Shown one piece after another: positions 13,101-23,563 of a DNA stretch of 64,000 nt. The notes beneath the pieces were generated by a model. The model ran no database searches. It saw only the letters and a program-made list of their open reading frames with translations, and was not told the origin of the DNA. Each line of letters opens with the position of its first letter. Within the stretch, counting starts at the first letter, position 1. The position numbers and the translations under genes were made by a program. This stretch comes from Strongylocentrotus purpuratus (taxonomy: Eukaryota; Echinodermata; Echinoidea; Camarodonta; Strongylocentrotidae): NCBI RefSeq assembly GCF_000002235.5, contig NW_022145609.1, positions 9,679,551 through 9,743,550 of the forward strand, written 5' to 3'.

Positions 13101-15426
13101 CTGGATAATAATGATTTTGACGTGGCGTGGCGTAGCAAAGAAGGGGGGGGGGGACCCCACGTCAATTGTGAAAAAAGAGTACAGTCAGGATAATCCATAA
13201 CACAATATAGCGTTATTTATGCATTCTACATTACAGTATCACTGTCAAGTATTTCAATATTTTAAACTTCAATACATATTAATTTTTCGCCGGAAAATAT
13301 TATTCTAAGCTCCATCACAATGACCACTGAAAAACCGCGTGCCGCATACAAGGAATTTCCCCGCTACGCCGTTTAATATAGATCGTGTAAGTCGAAAACC
13401 AAACGCACACCGTAATTATAATAATCCTACCTCGATCAGATTTAAAAAAAATGTTATTAAATAACATTAGATATTAAAATCTAAACCATTGCCATCTTCC
13501 GAAATGAGGTTCTGAATAATAATCTCGCTTAATAATCTCTACTATACCAAAGCAAGGCAGACAGCCCAGTTATATTTCCACAACAATTAAAGTAAAGGGC
13601 ACCTTAAATTTCGAAAATGGGGATGAGTGTATGTTCCAACGGGTACATAAGGCAGGGAGTAAATAATCAGAATCTGTATTTTTTTTCTCTCCGGAAGGGC
13701 ACCATTTTCAAGCTATAAAAGGGCACTTTTTCATTAATCGAGAGATATTTATTGATTTTGGAAAAATCTCAGATTGTTTGCCCAAGGTCCCATAAATTGG
13801 TAATCGCCTCTATTCTTAGTAACTGCTAATTTACCCCCCCCCCCCCAATCCGGGGTCCGAATGGCCGCATGCGTGTTATTAAAATGTCCGGTAAAGGGGT
13901 ACTTTTCGTGCGACAAAAAAAAAAAAAAAAGGGGTGTATTGACTTTTCACCCGGAGATTTCTTTAAAAAGGGGGTGTTTTTTTTTTTTTTTTTGGTCTCT
14001 CTCATCTCTTTGGACTCCTGAGAAATTATTCCGAATTTAGGGGGTACATTGAGCATTTTCCCGTATTAAAGGGGGGGGGGGGGGTCTCCAAGGCAGGAAA
14101 AGCCCGTGAAAGGGGGGTTCTGAAATGTTGGCAGTCCTCAGATAGGGGGTGCTTTCAAAAAGAGGGAACGAGCATACGCGTACCCTATTAAATAACACTG
14201 AGTGGGGGCCCGGGTAATTTACATGCACATCATCACGTCCGGATCGAAATTCTGCATAATCATAGCTATACATTTCCCTAACAGTATGTTCGCGGTACTA
14301 ACATTTTCACTGTGTTACCAAAAATGGATTTTGACATGCCATTTCAACACAATGCTACTCGGTGAAGCATGTATGGATTATTGCAACCATAGGATCATTT
14401 GAGAGCATATTATTTCTACAAGAAGGCATACGTTATTACGTACAGCTCATAGCTTTCTCGCAATTAGATTTTGTTTTCGTTTGTTATTCTTTTTTTCAGG
14501 GACGCACTGTGAGCGATAGAGGGTAAACATGTATGGTGACCCTATCACGTGATTTAATGGCGACCTATACAGCTATAGCTGTGCAGCTGCAACAAAACTA
14601 TAAGCAAAATGCATTGAGAGTGAAAAATACCATAACTATTTTAAAAACTAGTAAAGCATTAAATTGCCTATACAGCCTCAACAATGTATTCTACATGACA
14701 TGTAATTTTATTCGATTCAAAGGTCGAAATTAATCATAGAAGTACTTGTGTAGCGCTGTAAAGGGTGAAAGGGTGAACTTTCAGTATAAAACACATTAAG
14801 ATTGTATATGTTTGTCCACTTACTCCATTAATTATGCATAGGTCTACATGTTAGTGCGCATATCTGGTGCATTCACCGTTCTCACGACGCTAAGCAGGAG
14901 AGTTGGGATGAATGCGTAATGAAGTGCGTTATTTTGATTCGTTTCAAGCATTGGAAACTAGTCACGCGCGTCGATCGGTGAGGCAGCCCCCCCCCCCTCC
15001 ATCCACCCAACTTTATAATTACGTTGACACTATAATACGACATACACAATTCGGAGTCAATGCTTGTGTGCCCCTATAGGACCCTATGCCATGCAAGCAC
15101 ACCCTGAAGATCGACGCCCTAATGTGATACAACATTCCCTTTGGGCCTTTTCTGTCAATCGCCCTCGCTACCCCCCTCCCCCTTCCATTTTGAAAGACGT
15201 ACAACAATATTGGTCTCTCTTCACAAGAACAGTTTTGCCGAATAACAGCGCACCCGGTATTCTAGTCCCATCCCCCCCCCCCCATATCAATGATTCCCAT
15301 AGATCGTTTGTGTAGGCCTACTTGTGCATGTATTTATCATGAGGGTTTAGGCCTATTTTCAATTTTCAAAACACGAGTTGAGAGGAGTGCCAAAACATTA
15401 GAGGGGGAGAAGGAAAGAGAAAAAGG

Positions 15427-15459
<33 letters not shown>

Positions 15460-18400
15460 CGGGAAAAGTGGAGAGAAGTGAAGAGAAGTATAGAAGAAAG
15501 GGGAACGAACGAAACAGACTACGCAAAGCAGAAATGCATGACTGCCATGAGAATTATACCAAGAAAGCGTTGGAAGGTGCAAGTTCAAAAAGGAAAAGGG
15601 CACGTCGGGTTTATTACATTTTCCGCATAAATATATGCTCTTTCCACTTCCCCTTTCATAATCATGTTGGCGAATTGACATAATCGTCCTTGTGAACTTG
15701 GCCCCTTGCTCTTGAGTAATACAGTAGCACAGTCAATAAAAACGAGGGACCCCCCCCCCCCCCCCACACACCCTGCCGGTCTTTTATAGGGTCATTTTTA
15801 TGACCTCGTGATGTAGGCCTACATACGTTTGCAAAAGTAGGCGTCTCTTATAGTTATCAAATTAAACATTATTACCAAAACCATGTAGTTGGTTAAAACC
15901 ATGCGATGTATGTACTTCCGGGTCTAGTTTGGGTATTTCCACGAATTCAAAGTTAATGGTGCATGCACTTAACTGACGTCACTTCTGCATTTCATACAAT
16001 TTCACATGTTTGTTTTCATTGGGAACAAATAACTGTATACATTATCATACAAGGTCGTGAAAATTCATTCAAAATTACAGAAAAAGTAAACATTGATTTT
16101 TTTTTTTTTTTTTTTTTTTTTTGGGGGGGGGGGGGGGGGGGAATGCGAGCTAATTGCGGATGATCTAATCCGGTATCTACATCCGCTTTCATCATTGACC
16201 GAAAACTTGATCAGCTCCAAACGGGGACATTAGAGAATATATTCTATGCGCCATGACAAATTTTATATTGGTTCACAATCGTGCAGAGCCGGTCTGCTGA
16301 GCATTATTGATTCTATCTAAATACGCAGATGGCTTGTGCACTATCGAAAACCGATTGCTTATTATTTTGGGCAATACATTGCACCTCAGTCGGGGTGACC
16401 CCCACCCCCCCCCCCCCCATCCCTCCCTCCGACTACCATGGATATACCTAGATATTTTGTCCGGCGGGCATTTACTGTCGGCACATTCAATAATAATGTC
16501 GATAAATTTGTCAGCATACTGGGTCCCCCTATACCCATCGTCACCGACATAAAATAAATTATATGACATTATTATCTAATCAAATCAAATCGCTTATTAA
16601 AATTCTGACATAATAATAATTTACGACTTATCAGAAGCAACAAAAAAAGGAACATAGAGCCCAATCTATTTTCTACTTCATTGTTATTATTTATGGTATA
16701 TCGGCCATTTCTTCATTTTAAAAAAAAAGAGGAAAACTGGCTAAAAGATCTATCCGTAAAGATTGTCGTTTGTAACTAAGATAAAAGACATTGTATTTCT
16801 TTTCTTGTCTGAGCGTGTAATTTACGTGAGATGATACGACCCAGCATTACCATCCCCGCTCGGTCGCTTTGTTCGATCTCATAATCTAGCTACAAGTTCC
16901 TTATCGTGCACCCTTCACGACTATGGACACACGTTACGTCATATACGATCCGGTCGACATTAATGTACATACATGTAGCTTTCTGTATAACCTGAATAAT
17001 CATACTAGTCTTATTTTCTTAACTGAATAATATTGGATTTCTGATTTTTTTTTTTTTAAAGATTGGAATAATATAAATTATGATCAATGAGACCGATTGA
17101 GAACGCCCCCCCCCCCTCCCGAAAACATTTTTTTTTCTTCTTTTCAGTTTACACGGAACTTCTACATTAATGTGTATGCGTTTGCGTGTGCCCCGCCCCC
17201 TGTAATCACCTTCTTTACATAATGATATATCTCCCGACATCAAAACTGTAATATCATGTTTAAGTAGATTACCCCATACGCATTAGTATTGACCAATATA
17301 AGCTTTGCTAGAGTGGATTTCATTCATTTCTCCACACTCCAACCCACACCACTCGATCTCACTCAATCGCATATTATCATTGTGCTTAAATCACCTTGTG
17401 TGGGCTCTATTTTATGGTAAAACTATGATGTTTATAGAGGCGATGAAGAAATATAACTCGAACTATCTTTTATAGTACAGCATGTCACATGATATAATCT
17501 ACGTAATTTCCATTTTCTAGGCCTTTATCTAATCATAACTTGGACAAATTACTCCCTTAAACGTTACATGTTTCAAGAATACGCAATGTTTATGGGTGGG
17601 ACCGTCATTATATCATGGTGCACGCTTGAACACATTCTGAATGATGAATCCGCCTATCCTGCCTTGTGTTTTTACAAAGGACTGCTTACTGTTTACATAA
17701 CACATAAAAGAGAAGAAAAGTCTAGAACGATCCTAACTTTAGTTGACCAATCTAGTTAATCATGAACCTGCATGCCAACATCGCATGGACATGGTCTTGT
17801 TTACTTCCGCGCTGAACTTGTAGTACTAAACTTATAAGCCGTTAATAAAACTAGAGAGAAAAACATGTCCGCCAGAGCACATACTGTAAAACGGTATAAC
17901 TAGCTTTATCTTCAGTTCAAAGAATAACGCGCCTGGATTGCGCGAATTATGGGTACCGATTTGGCTTTCATGTTCTTTTGCGGAAGGGGTCTCCTCATTA
18001 TTATAATTGTATTGGTCACGTAACTTACAGTTTGTTGAGTAAAGGTCGCAGTATCCTGACATAAATTTAAAACCTGCTTCGTTTAATTTGAACTCTGATC
18101 GCTTTTACAATTTCCAAATCATGTCAAAGGAAAAAAGTGGCGCGCGATTATTATTATGGACACATTCGTGTGCGATTATAATACAAACCTTTCGTTTTGA
18201 TGGCCGAGGGCCCCGTTTCAATTGAAACGACTCTTTATCTTCATAGGAAACGGCATATTTGGCCAGCACGTATTTGTTGGTGGGACTAATATAGAGCCTT
18301 CTTGCACCAACTTCTCTCTTGAGAGCCTCCTCCAAGTACCTCCTAGTGAACTTGGTGTCTGGATTCTCATCTGCAAACGACTTCTCAATGTCCTCCAAAC

Positions 18401-18803
18401 TTGCGCCTCCAAGCGCGTTATTTCTTTTTGTCGGCTCGCCATTCAGGGTGCAATTATCATCCTCTAAAACTTGACCAGGCTCTTTCATTGACTCCGGGAC
18501 GGTCAATTTCTCAATCGCTGCCAGAATAGACCTTGTAGCGTCATTTGAGTTGAGTTGGTACCCGCCCAAGCGACTTTTACACCACTTGGCAGCATTTCGG
18601 TAGCTCGTATTGCCTTTGTAATCCACTTTTATGACAATATCTTCGTCGACCAGTCGATCTAACTCTGTAATCACATCAACCCCGGTCAATCCATATTTGC
18701 GTTCCACCATGTGACAAATTCGCTCCAAATCTGGCCGAGCTTTACGCCTTCGCAACGAGTCAATTGAATCGAGAATCACAGCTTGACGATCTACTTCAGC
18801 CAT
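4518..18803 (-). CDS. KAT6/SAMD1-like chromatin reader: tandem winged helix, double PHD finger, SAM
   Basis: Coding exons, in transcript order: 18803-18189, 12842-12686, 11489-11377, 8526-8445, 7763-7704, 7301-7226, 6224-6005 and 5087-4518. They total 1893 nt and join without a frame break to give 630 residues; all junctions are AG/GT. Residues about 5-76 form a winged helix like WH1 of KAT6A and SAMD1, which in those families binds unmethylated CpG DNA. Residues about 88-170 look like a second, linker-histone-type winged helix. A double PHD finger follows. PHD1 ligands are C230, C233, C251, C254, H259, C262, C280 and C283. PHD2 ligands are C286, C289, C301, C304, H309, C312, C327 and C330. 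In KAT6 and DPF proteins this module reads acylated histone H3. A SAM domain spans about 416-480 across the last intron and is closest to the SAMD1 type. The tail, about 482-630, is Ser/Pro/Lys-rich, like a linker-histone tail. No MYST acetyltransferase domain is present. I infer a nuclear chromatin reader. The gene name is left open because the domain set straddles two families. Confidence 0.88.
5602..5642. repeat. 9-bp tandem repeat
   Basis: About four consecutive copies of GGTTTCCAT lie in the last intron of the KAT6/SAMD1-like gene. Copies look identical. Confidence 0.85.
6305..6662. mobile_element. Inverted-repeat element in an intron
   Basis: The left end GGCCTATCCTCATCAGCTC and the right end GAGCTGATGGAGATAGGCC are near-perfect inverted copies. 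Inside is a second inverted pair built on AATTAGCGGGATATTT. No protein is encoded. The structure suggests a foldback or MITE-type DNA element of unknown superfamily, in the intron just upstream of the first SAM exon. I could not define a target duplication. Confidence 0.55.
7084..7202. repeat. GA microsatellite flanked by G runs
   Basis: A (GA)n tract of about 75 bp is bordered on both sides by poly-G runs. It lies in the intron between the 7301-7226 exon and the first SAM exon of the KAT6/SAMD1-like gene. Confidence 0.85.
8178..8405. mobile_element. TA-flanked MITE next to the PHD2 exon
   Basis: The ends AAGGGAGTATCTCACTGAGC and its inverted copy are flanked by TA on both sides (8176-8177 and 8406-8407), as expected for Tc1/mariner-type non-autonomous elements. 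The interior is made of degenerate units resembling TTCGCTAA and AGTTGCTAA. It sits 40 bp downstream, in transcript order, of the PHD exon 8526-8445. Confidence 0.65.
9098..9310. mobile_element. Partial hAT-like element of the GGATCC/poly-G family
   Basis: It starts with a version of the GGATCCAGCCGGC left end seen at 10896 and 19682 and contains several G runs. No matching right end or target duplication was found, so the right boundary is a guess. Confidence 0.45.
9708..10240. mobile_element. Long foldback (inverted repeat) element
   Basis: The left arm (TTAACGTGACATAGCTT near 9749, GAATCTTCTTTGTAAAAAC near 9891) is mirrored by the right arm (GTTTTTACAAAGAAGATTC near 10050, CTATATGTCACGTTAA near 10181). 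Homology continues outward to about 9708 and 10240. The arms are imperfect, so the element is not recent. No coding capacity is seen. The superfamily is unknown. Confidence 0.65.
10896..11070. mobile_element. hAT-like MITE with poly-G
   Basis: It starts CAGGGGCGGATCCAG and ends GGATCCGCGCCTG, an inverted pair, with poly-T and poly-G runs between. The 8 bp on the two sides do not match clearly, so the insertion is older or rearranged compared with the copies at 3034 or 38106. Confidence 0.6.
12040..12182 (+). mobile_element. Possible non-LTR retrotransposon 3' tail
   Basis: The segment ends in GATTGAATAAA followed by several TTGAA-type units, the usual look of CR1/RTE-like 3' ends in invertebrates. 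No reverse transcriptase coding was found upstream, so this would be a heavily 5'-truncated copy. A similar tail occurs near 43400. Confidence 0.35.
13836..14214. mobile_element. Repeat of the GTACGC/GCATGTTCC family
   Basis: The segment contains ATGTCCGGTAAAGGGGTA and ends with GCGTACCC plus AACACTGAGTGGGGG. The same order of motifs recurs at 52030-52255 and, disrupted, around 19600-20165. No protein is encoded. It is probably a non-autonomous DNA transposon; the class is not clear. Confidence 0.5.
15400..15465. repeat. GA microsatellite
   Basis: (GA)n tract in the first large intron of the KAT6/SAMD1-like gene. It produces Arg/Glu-rich and Ser/Leu-rich spurious open frames. Confidence 0.85.
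16098..16140. repeat. Poly-T to poly-G junction
   Basis: A run of about 24 T is followed directly by about 19 G on the plus strand, in the first intron of the KAT6/SAMD1-like gene. No element ends are recognised around it. Confidence 0.8.
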
Positions 18804-19599
18804 TGGTACCTTTGTTTTTATCTAAAACTGCTTCTATGTTTAAAAAAAACGGTGTTAAAAATGCTTCTTCTTTTTCTCCAAAAGCGTGCACACTACTCAT
18901 CGAGCGTTTGCCAGGCCGCTTGCGCTTTGCTAGATCACACGTATATACGCGACCATACTATTGAATAAATTACGACAGCGGCGCGGCGTGTATGTAGTAA
19001 ACTGTATAGTTTGTGTTCAATGCTGAAAATATACATCAAAGTAAATCGAAGAAGATTAGTTGTGCGCATGCGTCATGGACCGCAGGCAATGAACTGTATG
19101 CGTGTAACGGAGGCCGCAATAAGTACACCAGTATAAAGTACACGGAATTCCTACATACAAAGGGCATTGCACGTTACTACGTTTCTCGTATTTACAAAAA
19201 ACTTCTATACTGGCAAACTATAAACAAATTATAAATCATATAATTTCCACAGTACACTGGCATAATAAAGATTGAAACACAGGCCTGTGCATGTTACTGA
19301 GCTGTGTTTTCTTGGTATAAAATATAAAATATACTCCAGGCTTGGTTGGACGAGTCAGGCATTATTGTGTCGATAATTCTTTTTCCATTTTAAGCCGACA
19401 TAATATTCTACCCGAAACAATGCACACGTGAAAATTAAAATTATCACACGCAAGTAGTCTTGTATATGAAATGCGCTTGCAGTCCTATATAGGGTGATAT
19501 GGCGTCACTCAGCAAAATGGGCAAAATAAAGCAGAAGTTCTAGATACACTGAGGCAACTGCCGTTTATAGACAGCTAGGAGCGGTTCTAAAGGTGGGGC

Positions 19600-20165
19600 T
19601 GGTGGACTCATGCTCGAGCCCCCCCCCCCCCCCCCCCCCCCCCACGCAGTGTTTTTTTTTAGGGTACGCGTATGCATGTTCCAGCCGAGGCGGATCCAGC
19701 CGACGGGAAGGGAGGGGGCCAGAGAGGAGGCCCAATTCGTGAACAAAATATTTAGCGGCGAAACAGCCAGGGGGAGGGGAGCGTACGTAGGTATAAGCTG
19801 AGCACAATTTTTTTTTGCTCAACGGGGGGGGGGGGGGGGGGGGGGGGGTTTGGGAGGGGGGTAGATCAGAGACCACTATTGTTTTACTCAAAACCCACCC
19901 TCACACCTTGACCAAAAAAAAAAAAAAAAAAAAATAGTGCTCCTCTTTTTGGGGGGCCTGGAGAGGGGGCCCGTTTTTTTTTTTTTTTTTAAACAAAAAA
20001 AAGAGTTAAATTTACCTGTTTTTGCCCCCCCCCCCCCCTGGATCCGCCACTAGCATGTTCCCTCCCTTTGAAAGCATAGACCCTGTCTCCGCGCGGTGCG
20101 TAAAGTCAATACGGGTCTGATTTTGTTGCGTGAATTTGGGGTACACGAATGCGGCCCCTCCGACA
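19600..20165. mobile_element. GTACGC/GCATGTTCC-family repeat, interrupted by a hAT-like element
   Basis: Left part: a C run, then AGGGTACGCGTATGCATGTTC ending at 19681. Right part: GCATGTTCCCTCCCTTTGAAAG from 20053, then AAAGTCAATACGGGTCTG. Between them sits the hAT-like element 19682-20052. The two parts are contiguous in the related copies at 13836 and 52030, read on the opposite strand. Confidence 0.5.
19682..20052. mobile_element. hAT-like MITE with homopolymers, nested in an older repeat
   Basis: A 371-bp element starts CAGCCGAGGCGGATCCAGCC and ends CTGGATCCGCCACTA. A perfect 8-bp duplication GCATGTTC flanks it at 19674-19681 and 20053-20060. Its interior carries long G, A, T and C runs. 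It lies inside a copy of another repeat family. Confidence 0.75.
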
Positions 20166-20789
20166 AGGGGGGGGGGCTTCGCCGTGTGATACTTTTCTTA
20201 CGTATTGAGTGCAATTAACAACCGTACGCCCCCCCCACCCCCCATGGTACGGGAGGAAAGGTAAAGGCATGGTGGTATAAAAGGGAGAGAGGATGAATAT
20301 GAAGATGGGTGGGTTATTTGGGTTTGTATTTACTGACGTATAGACTGACTCTGCAAGAGTAGAGGTCCATATAACATATTTACATGCAGATAATTATAAA
20401 CAATGAACTAGATAAGAGGCCCTCGGGGGGACATTGAATTAAAACTGACATATTTACATGTAGATAATTAACAGTCAACAAAAAAAAGAGGGGAACACAT
20501 ACAGATATAAGAGAAACAAGACTGAACTACTTTAATCAACCTCTGCCGACTGTGACAACAAGCTATACTGAACCAGAACTAAGTCTGAGGTGAATGAATG
20601 CAGTATCTCAATCAGATTTATGTCTGGGAACCGACTTTTAACGTCACCATCCGAAAGACGTGACTCAGACTGGAACCGGGGTGCGTTGACTCAGAGAGAA
20701 AAGGTACCGTGAATGGGTAAGAGGTCACTTTTTTTTTTTTTTTTTTGGTCCCAAAAAATATCGCAACGACTCAGCCGACCGCTGAATAA

Positions 20790-20947
20790 GGGGGGGGGGG
20801 AGGGGGGGGGGGGGGGGGGAGGGGGGGGGGGAGGGGGGGGGGGTAAGAGGACACTTTTTTTGTTTTTTTGGTATCGAAATTTGAAAATTTGACATTTTGC
20901 TCGGTTGGGGAAGGGGGTAAGGTCATCTTTTTGAGGTCAGCCATAGG

Positions 20948-20989
<42 letters not shown>

Positions 20990-21056
20990 AAAAGGGGGGG
21001 GGGGGGGGGGGAGGTTTAGGGAAATTTAGGGGGGGGGGGTTTACACACAAAAAAAT

Positions 21057-21127
<71 letters not shown>
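20790..21127. repeat. Homopolymer cluster including a 70-base poly-C run
   Basis: Successive runs of G (20791-20843 with a few A), A (about 20952-20986), G and C. The C run at 21058-21127 is uninterrupted for 70 bases. It ends in TGTGTACGCGCCTG, the right end typical of the hAT-like family with GTACGC ends, so the run is probably the inflated interior of such an element. Confidence 0.8.
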
Positions 21128-21424
21128 TGTGTACGCGCCTGATCTTATGTGATAGAAAATGAACGTAATTCCGTACAATTCGTTGATATTCTATCTTTCA
21201 TTTCATTCTATTGTTAGAATCTGGGAGCTATTTATAACATAAATCTATCACTTGCCCCAAAACTTGTTCAAGCTACATCATTTGATCACTCCATTTATAA
21301 ACTCTTAGATAATTATTTTGTTCACTGTCTTATTTGTCATAATGTTATGTAGAAAGAAAGACAGACATATAACTTCTGTACATGTTGTATATAATGTACG
21401 GTATATTGAAAAGAATCGAATCGG

Positions 21425-21800
21425 TGTTTGAAAGGGTGTTTGAAAATGTTGGAAATCGCGCCGACCGATATTTCGCTCATTTAAGGGGGGGGGGGGGTAA
21501 TGAATATTCATTAAAACAAAAATGAGGGGGGTGTTTAGCCCCCCCCCCCCGAAAACACCCGCTGCGTACGCCCCTGCTGATGATATTTTATCTGTGTTCA
21601 TGGTTCATGCCGAATATTTTTTTTCCTTTTTTGACCCCCCCCCGCCCCACCCCGAAATTTGAAAATCGCGCCGACCGATATTTCGCTCAAGGGGGGGGGG
21701 GGGGTTAGGAATATTCATTTTGTTTTCAAAGAAAATTGAGGGGGTGTTTAACCCCCAAAACAACCCCTGCGTACGCGCCTGCTGATGATGTTATATCTGT
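21425..21800. repeat. Two tandem copies of a GTACGC-ended element
   Basis: Two successive segments each contain AATCGCGCCGACCGATATTT, then a poly-G run, GGGGTGTTTA, and GCGTACGC(C/G)CCTGCTGATGAT. The first ends near 21585 and the second near 21789. The shared downstream sequence (CTGCTGATGAT, then ATCTGTGTTCAT) shows that flanking DNA was duplicated together with the element. Confidence 0.65.
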
Positions 21801-22159
21801 GTTCATACCGAATAAAAGAATGAAATATAATGATATCGAGTACACTGTCGTATGTATATTATTTAGGCCTATACCAGTTATTGTGACTAATCAAAAAGAA
21901 GCTATTATCTTTTTAAACCACGACCCTTTCATATCCGCCTTGTCCGTCACATTCTATTTCCGTATTTGCCCTCTCTTATATATTGCTCTGCAGGAAACTG
22001 GTAATTTACTATTTGAACGTTTCTTGGTTAACAAAATATTTTAACATATAGTACAGTTATATTTCGCTTATATTTAAAACAGGATGAATAGCCATGAGCA
22101 TGGATCATCTATCGACGTCATATTAGCTTCAATATTATATACGGACCCCTCCTTTTTTC

Positions 22160-22230
22160 TTCTCTCTCTCTCTCTCCCCTTCATCTCCCCCCTTCTCTCT
22201 CTCTCTCTCTCTTCCTCTCTCCCATCTCAT
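22160..22230. repeat. CT microsatellite
   Basis: Two blocks of (CT)n separated by a short CCCC-containing spacer. Confidence 0.8.
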
Positions 22231-22547
22231 AATTATATATTATATTTTCTCTCAAATTTCTCTCGCTGCGCCCATAATCTCTCTTCTCCATACCACATCA
22301 TCATGGTTTTTTTCTATTTGCAGGCAAAACTTTAATCCGTTTAAGGGCGTGTGACCAATTTTATCGACAAGCTTACTGAGAGAAAATCAAAATTTGTTAA
22401 ATAGCAATTACAAAGAAGGTCAAGAAATACACATTTTGGCGGTAGCAATTTTAAGCGTCTCCGCTAGCTGTCACTATCACCAAGAAAACCTTTGCCGCAA
22501 GGAAGGACTTATTACAGTGTTTCTGCGGGGAAATTTTCGTCAAACTG

Positions 22548-22733
22548 TGTCACATATTAAGTGCAAACAAACTAACAAAGTAGTTGAGTTCCATAAACCA
22601 TAGTCTGGTGTTTATTCCCCGCACTGGGTATCAAGTCACGCGTATCGCATATACATCGCGCACATGCGATCTGACCTCCTGAGGTCACAGGTGTCACATT
22701 TGCATAATCTGATACATATTCATTATCATGACA
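22548..22733 (-). repeat. 3' LTR of the Ty3/Gypsy element
   Basis: The 186-bp direct repeat partner of 28083-28268. I see no difference between the two by eye. The target duplication AACTG lies at 22543-22547. Confidence 0.93.
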
Positions 22734-23563
22734 TCCCTCCTTTGCCAGAATGAAACTTTATCCTGGTCTATTTTTATACTATAGTTTCACTGAAAATTCT
22801 TGTAATATTTCTTTTGTTCTTGTGTTTCAGCCATATGTGAATTACTGAAATAAACATGCTTTGGTGCATTTGCTTTTGTTTCTTCCTTTTTTTATTTTTT
22901 TTATTTTTAAAAAACAACTTCTAACAAACAACAAATTTATCTGGTCGATAAACTTTTCCCAAATGTTTTATCTTCCAAACAACTTTGTTGAACAACATAA
23001 AACATAACATGCAATATAATATCTTTCATGCAATATCTTTCATGCATCCAGTCTGTGGTCCAAATAAAAGTTCAACTGTTCACTGGATACTATTTGAGTT
23101 CTAGTTTTGAGTTTGTGTAAATCATCTGTTATCTCCAAGCGTTCATACGACTAGCTGAAACTGAAGTTTCTGGAAATACTCTCTTCGATGATTGAATCCA
23201 TTTTTGAAAACTGATCGATGCTCCAACTCAAACTTGTGTTTTTCGCAACACCTATCACATACAATAAGGGCAGCGTTCGGCGTACACCCTTTTACATTGA
23301 TTAATGTATGTGTAAGATTGAAACATATATATATCAGAACTTATTATTTTAGCACATAACACAACTTCCTCGTACGCTTGGTTTCCATGGTGATTTCTCC
23401 AACATGTCGATTTCACAAATATGGGCAGCGCAAGGCGTACACCCTTTAAATCATAACTTGGCTTCAACCAATGATTTCCAAACATTTCTCCTTGGCACAT
23501 GTAGTTTCAGATATCACTGTCGCTATTTTACAAAGAGCTCATCCCCACCATATTGATCTGGAA

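Larger units (their letters stand above)
20166..22547. other. Repeat-rich intergenic DNA upstream of the chromatin gene
   Basis: No gene was recognised. The stretch holds multiple homopolymer blocks (20790-21127), two related copies of a TGCGTACGC-ended element (21425-21800) and a CT-rich microsatellite (22160-22230). Confidence 0.55.

Noticed and set aside
19540-19891. Pro- and Gly-rich open frames on both strands
   Set aside because: They are translations of poly-C and poly-G runs inside transposons.
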